Positions 35,521 through 44,148 are shown, counted from the stretch's first letter. The stretch is DNA of 64,000 bases from Mycobacterium sp. DL (GCF_039729195.1 NZ_CP155796.1:3534001-3598000), one strand, 5' to 3'. Made by a program: numbers and translations. Notes: generated by a model from the letters alone, not told the origin.

Positions 35521-35759
35521 TGTCCGTCGTCTATCACGTCTATGACACCTGCGCCCCCGCCATCGTCAACGATGACTATTCCGCCTTCGATCTGCATCAG
35601 GACCCTGACGCCGATTACGAAAGGGTCTCTGCCTTTGTCGAGATGGTCGGGTACCTCTGCGATGCCGGCCGAGTCAGCAAGGCCGGCTACTGGGAATGCG
35701 AAGCATGTGACCAGGTGTGCATCGGCGGCTCGGCTTACGCGCTGGAGACCGTGGCATGA
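35521..35759 (+). CDS. Small cysteine-containing hypothetical protein
   Basis: About 79 residues from the ATG at 35521, chosen because GAGAGGA lies about 10 nt upstream and the extension before it has poor coding character. It is acidic (DDYSAFDLHQDPDADYERV) and ends with a CxxCxxxC cluster (WECEACDQVC) that could bind zinc. Its stop overlaps the next start (ATGA at 35756-35759). Family not recognised. Confidence 0.55.
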
Positions 35760-36034
35760 GCGCGCCTCGGTACCGCCACGCCGCCCGCACCGGCAACCGC
35801 GGTTCACGATGGATGGACGTCCGCTATGCAGGAACCTGCAAGGTCTGCGGCGCGGCAATCGCCGCGGGCGAGCGTGCGTTCTGGGACGCCGCCGCACGGA
35901 CCGTCACCTGCTGGTCGCTGGCGTGCTGCGAGGCCGATGGGCTGACTCGCCAAGAATGGCAGGGCTCCCCGGTGTCCGGTGGATATGTCAGCGTCCGAGC
36001 CGACCGGCGCATCGGATCGGGGCTGGCCCGATGA
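35756..36034 (+). CDS. Small zinc-finger-like hypothetical protein
   Basis: A 92-residue basic protein, translationally coupled to the genes on both sides by 4-nt overlaps. GTCKVCGAAIAAGERAFWDAAARTVTCWSLACC gives a CxxC...CxxxxCC arrangement like small treble-clef zinc fingers that accompany recombinases or bind DNA. It lies directly before the serine recombinase and may act with it. No family recognised. Confidence 0.6.
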   Translation: MSAPRYRHAARTGNRGSRWMDVRYAGTCKVCGAAIAAGERAFWDAAARTVTCWSLACCEADGLTRQEWQGSPVSGGYVSVRADRRIGSGLAR

Positions 36035-36744
36035 CCGCCCAGCGCCGCCGACCCCGCACCGCCCCGGCCGGGACCGTCGTGGCCTACCTGCGGGTCTCGA
36101 CTGACGAACAGGCCGCGTCCGGTGCGGGCCTTGTGGCCCAGCGCGCCGCGATCACCGCCGAGGCCGCACGCCGTGGCTGGACCATCGTGGGCACATACTC
36201 CGATGAGGGCATCAGCGGCGCCAAGGACGTGCACCAACGCCCCGGCCTCGGCTACGCAATCGAGCTGATCGAGTCCGGTCATGCCTCGGTGCTGATGGTC
36301 GCCAAGACCGACCGCGTCGCCCGCGGACTGCGGACCCTGCTCGATGTCATAGACCGGGTTGAACGCGCCGATGGGGCGGTGGTCTCGGTCGACGGCACGA
36401 TCGACACGTCCTCTGCTGCGGGGAGATTTCAGACTCAGATCATGGGCAGCGTTGCCGAGCTGGAACGCGCACTGATCAGCGACCGCACCAAGGCAGCGTT
36501 GGCCGTGAAGAAGGCACAGGGGGTGCGCCTCGGTCGGCCGTCATCGCTGCCCCGTGAGGTAGTCGAGCGCATCATCGGCGCCCGCGAGTCGGGCATGTCG
36601 TTGCCTGCCATCGCCCGCGGCCTGGTCGCCGAAGGCGTGCCTACCGCACAAGGCGGCGCCAAGTGGCACCCGTCGACCGTTCGCGCGGTGCTGCATTCGC
36701 AGGACGCCGCGCACCTTCGGGCCGAGGCTGTCGCCGCCATCTGA
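36031..36744 (+). CDS. Small serine recombinase (resolvase/invertase family)
   Basis: A 237-residue protein. The catalytic N-terminal domain starts VVAYLRVSTDEQ with Arg21 and nucleophile Ser23, followed by YSDEGISG and the arginine-bearing KTDRVARGLR. The dimerisation helix E leads to VRLGRPSSLP and a C-terminal helix-turn-helix (GMSLPAIARGLVAEGVPTAQGGAKWHPSTVRAVL). Size fits resolvases/invertases, not large integrases. In an element with its own tyrosine integrase it may resolve multimers, invert DNA, or be left from another mobile element. It is coupled to two small cysteine-rich protein genes upstream. Confidence 0.88.
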   Translation: MTAQRRRPRTAPAGTVVAYLRVSTDEQAASGAGLVAQRAAITAEAARRGWTIVGTYSDEGISGAKDVHQRPGLGYAIELIESGHASVLMVAKTDRVARGLRTLLDVIDRVERADGAVVSVDGTIDTSSAAGRFQTQIMGSVAELERALISDRTKAALAVKKAQGVRLGRPSSLPREVVERIIGARESGMSLPAIARGLVAEGVPTAQGGAKWHPSTVRAVLHSQDAAHLRAEAVAAI

Positions 36745-36833
36745 CTTCTCTTGCTGCACCTTAGACAACTGGACAGTGAGCCCCCAAAGCGGCGATCAGC
36801 ACCGGGCGCCGACATGGGCAGGCCTTCTTTCGC

Positions 36834-36878
36834 GACGGGACCGATCGCGCGCGTCATTAGCGCAACGTCGGTCCCGTC
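36834..36878. terminator. Bidirectional stem-loop between recombinase and terminase genes
   Basis: Perfect 11-bp inverted repeat GACGGGACCGA / TCGGTCCCGTC (36834-36844 and 36868-36878), in the 146-bp gap between two convergent genes. Position suits termination of both transcripts. Confidence 0.6.
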
Positions 36879-36890
36879 ACGCAGCCTCGA

Positions 36891-38501
36891 TCAGAAGCCG
36901 CGACGGGTCGTCCGCTGGTACCCGAGCGGGTCGTAACCACCGTCAGAGATACGCCGGGTCAACCGACTGTTGATCGGCGTCACCGGGGCCAGGCCCGGCC
37001 GTCGTCCCAGGCGCGCTTCGATTGGTGATCGGGTGTCGGCACGGTCGCGTAGGCCGCCGTGAGCGGCTGGGTTGGTGAACGTGACCCGACCCGCGAGCGA
37101 GTGCACCAACACGTCGTGCGCGACGACCAGGGCGGCAACCTGATCCGGCTGATGCTGCCCGGCTTGCCAACCCACGGCGGCGTCCTCCAGATCGGGAAGG
37201 TGACCTGCGATCCGGGCGGTCCCGACCTCTAAGCCCTGGATCAACGCGGCGCTTCTGGCCAGCGCGTCACCACCGCCCCGACCGGAACCCTTCGGCGGCC
37301 AACTGGACACTGTGATCGGGCGCGTGATCTTGTAGCGGCTCAGCGCATCCTTGACCACGCGCACGTAGGTCTCGCGCGCTGCGAATCCCTCGACCGCAAT
37401 CTCACTGGCACCCGTGTCGACAGCCAGACTCACCGCCGCGGTAGCCCACTGCTCGGACGTCATCGGCGCGGACTGGTCGGCAATGACCGCCACGGTGCCG
37501 TCCGAGGCAATCGACGCCGCCACGATCCCGCACGAATCACCCGACCCCGAGTCGGACGGATCGACCCCGACCACCGTCTTGATCGGACGCGGTGGGGCGG
37601 CCGGCATCCTCCAGTTCTCCAACCAATCCGCGCGGATCAATGTGCCCGCGGGAGTCGACGGGACACCGAGGTATAGCGCCGCCCACGCCCGTGATCCCAC
37701 CGCCCGCTGGATCTCTTGGAAGTCCTCGACCGTGCGCTCACCGAGCGCGGTGGTCATCCCGATGCCGGGCGCGCGGTCCAGGGCGTCGGGCACGCCCGCC
37801 GTCGAGATCGCTGGCACGTTGATGTGCTGCCAGCGGCTACCGTCCTCGGCCATCAGCTCGCCAGAAAGGTCCAGCTCTGCCCAGCGGGTGGCCACGACCA
37901 ACACCGAAGCTCCTGGATGGAGCCGGGACAGCAGCGAGGCACGGAACTCGTTGCTGAGTCGACGCCGATACGCCGCCGAATCCGCTTCGACCGAGTTCTT
38001 AATCGGGTCGTCGATGATCAGCAGATCGGCACCAAACCCGGTAGCGCCGGAGAGGATTCCGCCAGCGAGCAGACCGCCGCGTGCGTTGGCGAGCTGCCAG
38101 CGGCCGACGCTGGCCTTATCGGTGGATAGCGAGATCCCCAACAGCTCCCCGTGATCCTCGATCAGACGCCGGGCTGCTCTCGAATGTTCTTCCGCGAGCG
38201 AGTCCGAGTACGAACGCAAAATGATCATCGCGTCCGGGTTCGACGCCAGCGCGAACACCGTCCCGACCTGAGACGTCAGCACACTCTTTCCGGTCCTTGG
38301 CGGCGTCGAGATGATGTACCGCCGGTCAGGGTTGGCGACGGCGTCGGCGATGGCATCGCTAATCAGCGCAATGGTCGGAGTGATCCGGTAGTTCGGGATC
38401 ATCCGCTTCGCCAGCTCGGCCGGGGACGCCGGCCGACGACGGGACCGCGCCGAAACCAGCGCGCGAGCGCCGATGACTTTAGACAACGCCGTGGTTTTCA
38501 T
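36891..38501 (-). CDS. Phage terminase large subunit
   Basis: About 536 residues from an ATG preceded by GGTGGGG and overlapping the stop of the small upstream gene. The ATPase domain has Walker A STPPRTGKS (about 65-73), Walker B LLIIDD (160-165) and the coupling motif VVATRW. The C-terminal RNase H-like nuclease begins GVDPSDSGSGDSCGIV and continues with EIAVEGFAARETYV, with acidic metal ligands in place. This enzyme packages DNA into preformed heads. All motifs look intact, so it is probably functional rather than a remnant. It lies between two rightward cargo regions but in the same orientation as the replication genes. Confidence 0.9.
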   Translation of the reverse strand: MKTTALSKVIGARALVSARSRRRPASPAELAKRMIPNYRITPTIALISDAIADAVANPDRRYIISTPPRTGKSVLTSQVGTVFALASNPDAMIILRSYSDSLAEEHSRAARRLIEDHGELLGISLSTDKASVGRWQLANARGGLLAGGILSGATGFGADLLIIDDPIKNSVEADSAAYRRRLSNEFRASLLSRLHPGASVLVVATRWAELDLSGELMAEDGSRWQHINVPAISTAGVPDALDRAPGIGMTTALGERTVEDFQEIQRAVGSRAWAALYLGVPSTPAGTLIRADWLENWRMPAAPPRPIKTVVGVDPSDSGSGDSCGIVAASIASDGTVAVIADQSAPMTSEQWATAAVSLAVDTGASEIAVEGFAARETYVRVVKDALSRYKITRPITVSSWPPKGSGRGGGDALARSAALIQGLEVGTARIAGHLPDLEDAAVGWQAGQHQPDQVAALVVAHDVLVHSLAGRVTFTNPAAHGGLRDRADTRSPIEARLGRRPGLAPVTPINSRLTRRISDGGYDPLGYQRTTRRGF

Positions 38502-38701
38502 GCCACCCCACCGAGCGCGTGCAGCGCGTCCCATGCGGTGATCCAGCAGTGACCGCACACGCAGCGGTAGGAGGCGACGACGGCCCGTCCGCCCTCCCAC
38601 TGAATCGACTCGGGATCGGTGAGCGTGTCCGTCCGTGCGCGACCGGATCGGTCAGCACATGCAGCGCAGTAGTCAGCGAGGCCCAACTGTGTCCCGGTCA
38701 T
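38498..38701 (-). CDS. Small zinc-ribbon-like hypothetical protein
   Basis: A 67-residue protein from the ATG that has GGGAG 7 nt upstream. YCAACADR and later YRCVCGHCW give two CxxC-type pairs, a likely zinc-binding module. Its stop overlaps the terminase start (ATGA), so it is co-translated with the packaging motor. An accessory or HNH-remnant role is possible but no nuclease residues are visible. Confidence 0.6.
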   Translation of the reverse strand: MTGTQLGLADYCAACADRSGRARTDTLTDPESIQWEGGRAVVASYRCVCGHCWITAWDALHALGGVA

Positions 38702-38855
38702 GTCTTCGCTCCCATCAGATGTTCGAGCAGTTGGTCCGATCCAACAACATGGGCATGCACTGACCCGGCGACGAACTACGAAACGGAGACGCGGACGAGC
38801 AACAGACCTTATGGTTTGCTGTGGGCACACTGTCGTCGAATACGGGGAGGCAATC

Positions 38856-39143
38856 GTGAAGGTCCGACTGGCCGTTGTCATTGCCGCGATGGCTGCAACC
38901 GGTATCGGTGTCGCCGCACCGGCCAGCGCGTGGCCGACGCCGCCGCCCCCGGGGTGCGAGCAGCGCCCAATGGTGTCCTACTGCGACGGGCCAGTTCAAG
39001 CAGACGGGTCATGGCAGCGGTGCTTCGATAACCAGCCGATGTGGAATCAAGGTGTCGGCTACATCGGCGGGTCGAACTGCTATCAGACGGGTCCCGGCCC
39101 CGATAGGTACCCGTGGGCACCGCAGTACCACATCGGTTCATAA
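38856..39143 (+). CDS. Secreted cysteine-rich CDGP-type small protein
   Basis: A 95-residue protein from a GTG with GGGGAGG 5 nt upstream (38844-38850). A clear Sec signal peptide (VKVRLAVVIAAMAATGIGVAAPASAW) ends at an AxA site, leaving a ~70-residue mature peptide with about four cysteines (GCEQ, SYCDGPV, QRCFD, SNCYQ), tryptophans and prolines. SYCDGP with the downstream W-x-RC pattern matches a family of small exported mycobacterial proteins of unknown function. It is oriented against the surrounding packaging genes, as a typical lysogenic-conversion cargo gene would be. Confidence 0.75.
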   Translation: MKVRLAVVIAAMAATGIGVAAPASAWPTPPPPGCEQRPMVSYCDGPVQADGSWQRCFDNQPMWNQGVGYIGGSNCYQTGPGPDRYPWAPQYHIGS

Positions 39144-39211
39144 GTCATACTTGCATCGCCGACCGACGACTCTACCTAACGAACTCTGCAGAGTCCCAAC
39201 AGGTTTCGCCG

Positions 39212-39601
39212 CTAATCGGCCGTGAGCTCCGCGTCAGAGTAGCCGGAAGAGGGGCTGTGTGGCCCACTCGCTGACGAACTGGCGTCGGTAGGCCCATCGG
39301 GACCGCTGGCAGCCTCCGAGGGCTCCACAGCGCCCACAGCCCCGTTCTGCTGTTCCCGGCGTCGAATCACCGCCTGCCACTCTCCGAGTTCGTCAGCCGA
39401 CAGGGCACCGAGGGCAATGGACTGCCGGGTGATGTCCCGGTGGAGATCCCAGAGTGGGTCGCCGTCGCCGACCACGGTTCCGAACAGGTTCTTGCACTCG
39501 TCGGCGACGGCCTGGTCCAGCTCGGCCGGCGACAGCCGGCCCTCGGCGGCGTCGCGCGCGACGGCTGCCGCCGACTTGATCACGTCCTCGGTGGTCGTCA
39601 T
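39212..39601 (-). CDS. Hypothetical element protein, low-complexity C-terminus
   Basis: A 129-residue acidic protein. The first ~85 residues are helical (VIKSAAAVARDAAEGRLSPAELDQAVADECKNLF; ADELGEWQAVIRRREQQNG) and the rest is a Ser/Gly/Pro-rich tail. Its ATG overlaps the stop of the small-terminase-like gene (ATGA at 39598-39601). No family recognised; co-transcription suggests a packaging or regulatory role. Confidence 0.6.
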   Translation of the reverse strand: MTTTEDVIKSAAAVARDAAEGRLSPAELDQAVADECKNLFGTVVGDGDPLWDLHRDITRQSIALGALSADELGEWQAVIRRREQQNGAVGAVEPSEAASGPDGPTDASSSASGPHSPSSGYSDAELTAD

Positions 39602-40092
39602 GGTTCGATCACTTCCCCCTCAATCACAGCGCCGAGCGCCGGTTGTGCCTGCGGTTGCCGCGCAGCCAATGCCAACAGTTCCGATTCCATTCGGTCGATG
39701 ATCGCCGAGGCCGAGGCAGACACGGTCACGTCGACCTGTTGGGCGACGGGCACATTGAGCCCGTTCAGCTTCGCCATCTCCGAGGTGGTGTTGCGCAGCT
39801 CCCGCATCAGCGGCACGAGTCGGTCGTCGTCACCGCTCGCGCGTGCTTCGAAGATCCGTTCGGCGAGGATCTGCGACGAGATCTGTAGACGCTCGGTCGC
39901 CGACCTCCGTGCGCCTTCGACGGTCTCGGGTGGCGTCCGGTCCAGGTACCGATTCACGGCCGACTGCGCGGCTCCTGCGCTGCGGTACCCGAGGTGGTCG
40001 GCGAGTGCTCGCCAGGTGTAGCCGAGCGAGCGCAGCCGGAACGCTTGCTCGGCTCGGGCTCGACTGTCTCGATGCGGCATCACGGGGGCCAT
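39598..40092 (-). CDS. Small-terminase-like DNA-binding protein
   Basis: A 164-residue protein. The N-terminus holds a helix-turn-helix (AEQAFRLRSLGYTWRALADHLGYRSAGAAQSAVNRYLDR) of the kind used by small terminase subunits and repressors to bind pac/cos sites. A helical oligomerisation-type region follows (RLQISSQILAERIFEARASGDDDRLVPLMRELRNTTSEMAKLNG). It lies next to the iteron region and upstream of the large terminase. The order TerS-like then TerL, with two small genes between, supports the packaging assignment. The start may instead be the second ATG at about 40080. Confidence 0.65.
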   Translation of the reverse strand: MAPVMPHRDSRARAEQAFRLRSLGYTWRALADHLGYRSAGAAQSAVNRYLDRTPPETVEGARRSATERLQISSQILAERIFEARASGDDDRLVPLMRELRNTTSEMAKLNGLNVPVAQQVDVTVSASASAIIDRMESELLALAARQPQAQPALGAVIEGEVIEP

Positions 40093-40181
40093 GTACGTAA
40101 TTAATACCCATGAGCGATGCAGCGAGGGCGCTCGCGCGCATTTCGTGCACCCGATCCGCAGCTCCCGTCCACCCGACCGGG

Positions 40182-40382
40182 GGGTCCGACGGGTCCGACG
40201 GGTCCGACGGTCTTACGGCCGGAATCGGTCCAACCAGACAATGCCGTCTCCCACGGCAGAGTCTCTGACCTGCATAAACAAAAATAGAATGGTTCTTTTG
40301 GGGACACGGGTGTTCGTCGGAGTCGGAGTCGGACCCTTGGCGCTCAACACCCGTCGGACCCGTCGGACTCCCTGTCGGACCC
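40182..40382. other. Candidate replication origin with two iteron sets flanking AT-rich DNA
   Basis: Left set: three perfect tandem 9-bp copies of GGGTCCGAC (40182-40208). Right set, in inverted orientation: GTCGGA cores at 40316, 40322, 40328, 40353, 40362 and 40374, several as the full GTCGGACCC. Between them is a locally AT-rich stretch (about 40271-40300). It lies directly beyond the 3' end of the primase/helicase gene (stop at 40407). This is the arrangement of SaPI-type satellite origins recognised by their own initiator-helicase. The region 40093-40406 contains no convincing gene. Confidence 0.6.
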
Positions 40383-40406
40383 TGCCCGACGGTTCATCAG
40401 TTGTGC

Positions 40407-43004
40407 TTACCCGACCAGCTCGACGAACACAGCACCACTGTCACCTTCTGTTCGCCGCACGCGACCGGTTGCCACGAGCTGCGCCAGCCCGGCATCAGCG
40501 TCAGCCGTCTGCTCCGAATTGAACTTCGCGCGGATGCCCTTCTTGCCGGTCCAGCGATGCGGCCCCGGTCCTCGCTCGATCAGATAGGCGACGATGCGAG
40601 CCGCTGCGCGGCCCTCTGGAGTGGCGCGCGCTTCGTCGTCCTCGATGGACCGCGCCAAATCGGCTGCCCGAACGGCACTTTTGACCTTGGCCTGCCGGGA
40701 GCGGCGGTCGGCTTGAGCCAGCCGGGTGATCGCGCACGAAGTGTCGTACATGGTTTCAGCCAACTGCCAGTCGTCCTCGGTAACGATCAGCCGGTCGGTC
40801 TCGTCAGTCTCAGAACGACCGTCGAGTACCGCAAGCAGCGCGGCGATACGGGCCACCATCGCGACTCGTTGCGATTGGATCGAATCGTCAGCGTCGTCGT
40901 CATCATCGGCCAGCCACCCGTTCATGTGCTCGGCGTCGATACGACCACGCAGCGTGTCGCACAACCGCAGTCCGACACTCGGCACGGCAATGCGCAACGG
41001 GCCGGGGTCAATCAAGGCGGTCATGTGCTCGGCGGTGGCGACGCGATGATCGGGCCGCGACCAGGCGCACAGGAACCGCTGCGGAGTATCCAGCTCCAAC
41101 TGTTCGGCGGTCAGGAGGTCAGCCATTGACGTCAGGTGGAAACCGACGATCATGCCCAGCGCGTAGGTTCCGGCTGGCACGAAACGGTACTTCTCCTCGT
41201 CAGCGTTGCTCTGACCTATGGCCGAGCCGGACCATGCCTCGCGCATCGTCTCGCCGACCGTGCTCTTGGAGTCGAGAATGTGCTTCACCAATCCGGCGCC
41301 TTCGTCGGTGGTCATCAGCGCGTTGGTCCGCACCCTCGCCCGTGCTTTGATGGGCTTGCCTGTGACGGGATTGGTCTGCTGGACCTTGCCGTAATACATC
41401 TCCGCGATGCCCTCCCCGGTGCGCACCTTGCCCTCTTTCGGAAAGTCGTCACCGAGCGCCCACCGCACTGGGCTGCGGTCGTCGTTGTCCTTGGCTGCGT
41501 CGTTTGGGTCCATCGGCCAACCCAGCTCGAACGAGGCGATGACCGTCGATCCGCTCACCGCCGAAGTCTTGCCCTTGCCGGTTCGAGAAACGAGCGCGGC
41601 GAACAGATTGAGCGGGAGCGACTGCATGATGCCGGTGTCGACGCGCACGCCGGGCGGGATGCGCGACGACAGCCGAGCCATCACGCAAACCAGCGCGGCG
41701 TCGGGTGCTGCGCGTTGGGACAGGGCCGCATCGCGGATGTGTCGCAACGACTCCCGAGACTCCCAGAACTCCGGCGGATAGGTGACAGCGGACCCGGTTG
41801 CCGCACCGATGGCGGTCGGGTCGTCATCGCACTGGTCGGCATCGAGTTTCTGCGGCTCGTCGTGCAGGTCCAGGGCGCTCATAGCGGCTCCTAGGTTGTT
41901 CTCGTAGTGGATCGCCGCGACAGCTTGCAGGCGAGTGACATTGCCGGTCCCACCGTGAGATTCCAGGCAGCAATCGAACGGATCGACGCCGTGGTCAGTC
42001 CACAAGTGCAGCGGTGGGTCCGGTGAGTCGGAGAACACCGCGCAGCCCGGCCCGTGAGCGGTCGCCGACCTTGGCGAGCTGTGCGGCCCTGGCGCGGTCC
42101 AGACGTCGCACCCGCAGCTGTCCGGCTTGCCGGTGTTGGTCCAGTCGGTGTCGGCCAGGATCTCGTCCCAGGTGATCGTCGACCCCCACGCGGCCACGGG
42201 CCCGTCATGTGCGGCCCTGTCCTGGCTGTGCGCGGCTCGCTCAGCATGAGCACGGCCATGCTCGACGATCCTGCCCCGCAGCCAGTCCGGCAGCTCTGCG
42301 ACCGCACCTACGGCCTTGTAGATGCCCTCTTTCCGAGTCGACGGTGGGACGAGCACGTAGCGCCGGTTCCAGAGGACGCTGTAGCCGTCATCGGGGCTCG
42401 ACTTCATCGCGCCAAGGGTCGTGGGCAGCTCGATGTCCTCGGGCACATCGAAATACCAGTGCCCGCCGTCGCAGTGCACCATCTCGCCGGCCGCGTTGCG
42501 CGCCCCCGGCGTGCTGACCGTGGCAGCGTCGCTGACACCATCGGCCAGAGCCGCGGAAACCTCAGCCGGCGTGTCCGCGTCGATGACGACCAGGCCGCTG
42601 GCACCGACCTCGATGCCGATGTTCACCGCGGCCGGCTCGGTCATCTGGTTGTCGTCGAACGTGGAGAACAACCTGACGTACTCATCGAGATAGCGGTCCA
42701 GCGTGCTGACGTCGCCAGTCGCCAAGGCGAATCCGGAGTCGCTGCGGGCCTTCTTCCAGTCCGGGCGTCCAGCCTCTCTTGCCTCGCTCTGGGCGGCTTT
42801 GTCGTCGGCGTTGCGCTGACGGGCAGTCCGCATGTCGGCCGGCTTCTTTGTCCCCGGATAGACGAACAGCACCGCGAGACCAAGGTTGCTCAGTCGGTGC
42901 AGGTAATCGCGCACGGCGGCGTGATCGCGGTTGTCGGGAGCCTCGTGCAACGCCGCCGTGAGCTGTTCTGGGCGAGTGCCTCTGCTATCGCCTACATTGG
43001 ACAT
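40407..43004 (-). CDS. Primase-polymerase/helicase-type replication protein
   Basis: About 865 residues from the ATG with AAAGGA 8 nt upstream. The N-terminal primase/polymerase domain shows GLVVIDADTP (acidic metal ligands near 142-144), GGHWYFDVP (about 180-188) and LVPPSTR. A Cys/His-rich segment follows at about 290-350 (SCGCD, HGPGC, DCCLESHGG), possibly a zinc site. The C-terminal part has the P-loop SRTGKGKTS near 471-480 and TTDEGAGLV as a Walker B-type element, resembling DUF3987/helicase-like domains. Together these are the features of an autonomous replication initiator-helicase. It is the largest gene of the element. Confidence 0.8.
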   Translation of the reverse strand: MSNVGDSRGTRPEQLTAALHEAPDNRDHAAVRDYLHRLSNLGLAVLFVYPGTKKPADMRTARQRNADDKAAQSEAREAGRPDWKKARSDSGFALATGDVSTLDRYLDEYVRLFSTFDDNQMTEPAAVNIGIEVGASGLVVIDADTPAEVSAALADGVSDAATVSTPGARNAAGEMVHCDGGHWYFDVPEDIELPTTLGAMKSSPDDGYSVLWNRRYVLVPPSTRKEGIYKAVGAVAELPDWLRGRIVEHGRAHAERAAHSQDRAAHDGPVAAWGSTITWDEILADTDWTNTGKPDSCGCDVWTAPGPHSSPRSATAHGPGCAVFSDSPDPPLHLWTDHGVDPFDCCLESHGGTGNVTRLQAVAAIHYENNLGAAMSALDLHDEPQKLDADQCDDDPTAIGAATGSAVTYPPEFWESRESLRHIRDAALSQRAAPDAALVCVMARLSSRIPPGVRVDTGIMQSLPLNLFAALVSRTGKGKTSAVSGSTVIASFELGWPMDPNDAAKDNDDRSPVRWALGDDFPKEGKVRTGEGIAEMYYGKVQQTNPVTGKPIKARARVRTNALMTTDEGAGLVKHILDSKSTVGETMREAWSGSAIGQSNADEEKYRFVPAGTYALGMIVGFHLTSMADLLTAEQLELDTPQRFLCAWSRPDHRVATAEHMTALIDPGPLRIAVPSVGLRLCDTLRGRIDAEHMNGWLADDDDDADDSIQSQRVAMVARIAALLAVLDGRSETDETDRLIVTEDDWQLAETMYDTSCAITRLAQADRRSRQAKVKSAVRAADLARSIEDDEARATPEGRAAARIVAYLIERGPGPHRWTGKKGIRAKFNSEQTADADAGLAQLVATGRVRRTEGDSGAVFVELVG

Positions 43005-43130
43005 GGCATTCCTTTCGCGGGGGATGTGTTGTTGCGGTGACAGCACCGGCTCGGCAGAGGCTTCCGAGCCGGTGCGCTTTTTCTGGTGGGTTTTCAGTCA
43101 GTCATGTTGCGGCGCATGGCGATTCGCGTG

Positions 43131-43346
43131 CTACTCCCCCGTGAGCATCCGCAGCAGCGCAGCACTCGGAACCCGTACGCGGCGCGGGCCAAGCTTGATC
43201 GTCGGCAAGCGGTCTTCTCGCGCCATCGCATACGCATAGGTCCGAGAGACTCCGAGGTATTCACCGGCACGCTCGACGCTGACAGTCGGCGGCCCGCTGC
43301 GCAGTGCGTCGAGCGTCAGCGGTTCGTGTGCGGTCTGTGTATCCAT
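43131..43346 (-). CDS. Excisionase-type helix-turn-helix protein
   Basis: About 71 residues from the internal ATG at 43346. VSVERAGEYLGVSRTYAYAMAREDRLPTIKLGPRRVRVPSAALLRML is the MerR-like winged helix of excisionase/AlpA-type proteins. Such proteins bend attachment-site DNA to direct excision and often repress transcription. It is divergent from the HTH-integrase operon and upstream of the replication gene. No ribosome-binding site is evident, so a leaderless message is possible. Confidence 0.75.
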   Translation of the reverse strand: MDTQTAHEPLTLDALRSGPPTVSVERAGEYLGVSRTYAYAMAREDRLPTIKLGPRRVRVPSAALLRMLTGE

Positions 43347-43362
43347 GTTTCGAGAGTGCCTG

Positions 43363-43390
43363 TTAACGTGGCGAATGTTCAACCTATAAA
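43363..43390 (+). promoter_or_regulatory. Candidate promoter for the HTH-integrase operon
   Basis: TTAACG (43363-43368), 16-bp spacer, TATAAA (43385-43390), about 60 bp upstream of the GTG at 43453, in the divergent gap opposite the excisionase-type gene. This is a good sigma-A-like match in GC-rich surroundings. Confidence 0.55.
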
Positions 43391-43452
43391 GCCGCCGCGT
43401 CGCTGCCAGGCTGTGCACGAGGTGGCGAAGTATCTAAGGAGGTCCGCGAGCC

Positions 43453-44148
43453 GTGAGCAGCACACCGGAATCACAGCGCGGCGACGTTGCTTTCGTCGGT
43501 TTTGCCGACGACCCTCCGGCGGGCAGCCGACGCAAGCAGCGAACACCGAAAACCGATGAGCGGGTGAAGATCCGGCTGCACGGCTATCCGTACGATTTTC
43601 TCGTGCGGGTCGCCACCGCAAGGGGGTCCGAACCCACGCTTGCCGAACTGACCATCGTCGCCGACCATCCGGACAGCCACCCGGTCGATTACAAGGCGCT
43701 GCGGTCGGTGCCTGCGCGTCGCCTCGCCTACTCCGCCCGGCAGTGGATCGCCCGCGCTGGCGGTACGTTCGCCATGCCAGACGACTACCGCAGGGACTCC
43801 GCTCAGCCGGAGAACGCCGACCCGAGACTGACTGAGTTGCACTGGCGCATCGAGCAGGCCGTGATGGAAGGTCTGCCGGTTCGCGAAACCATCGCCCAAG
43901 ACCTGCATGTTGGCAAGCGCACGGTTGACCGGATGATCGCCAAGGCCCGTGCCCTCGGCCTGCTCGACGGCGTCGAGATACCCAAACGCCCATCACCGCG
44001 GCAGCGCGACACACTGCGCGCCCGCCACCTGGCCGAGCTTTGGCTCTCCGAGAACGACCGCGACGAAGAACCACCGCCCGACCTGCTCGCCGAAATTGCG
44101 GCCCTGCGGGGCGAAACCACCGACGAAGACCAGGAGGCCGACCGATGA
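43453..44148 (+). CDS. HTH-containing hypothetical protein upstream of integrase
   Basis: A 231-residue protein from GTG; AAGGAGG lies 9 nt upstream (43437-43443), one of the strongest ribosome-binding sites in the window. Residues about 120-175 contain a helix-turn-helix (LHWRIEQAVMEGLPVRETIAQDLHVGKRTVDRMIAKARALGLL). The N-terminus is basic and the C-terminus acidic. It overlaps the integrase start by 4 nt. It probably regulates integration or replication; no named family recognised. Confidence 0.65.
   Translation: MSSTPESQRGDVAFVGFADDPPAGSRRKQRTPKTDERVKIRLHGYPYDFLVRVATARGSEPTLAELTIVADHPDSHPVDYKALRSVPARRLAYSARQWIARAGGTFAMPDDYRRDSAQPENADPRLTELHWRIEQAVMEGLPVRETIAQDLHVGKRTVDRMIAKARALGLLDGVEIPKRPSPRQRDTLRARHLAELWLSENDRDEEPPPDLLAEIAALRGETTDEDQEADR

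Noticed and set aside
36031..36744. Serine recombinase as the integrase of the element
   Set aside because: It is of resolvase size and far from both ends, while a complete tyrosine integrase lies next to attR in a tRNA target.
39183..39194. 12-bp palindrome ACTCTGCAGAGT as terminator
   Set aside because: No loop and no following U-tract; too short to assign.
40182..40382. CRISPR array
   Set aside because: Repeats are 6-9 bp, directly adjacent or irregular, without spacers or cas genes.
40091..40522. Possible rightward gene across the iteron region
   Set aside because: Its codons are created by the repeats themselves and it runs into the primase gene on the other strand; no ribosome-binding site.
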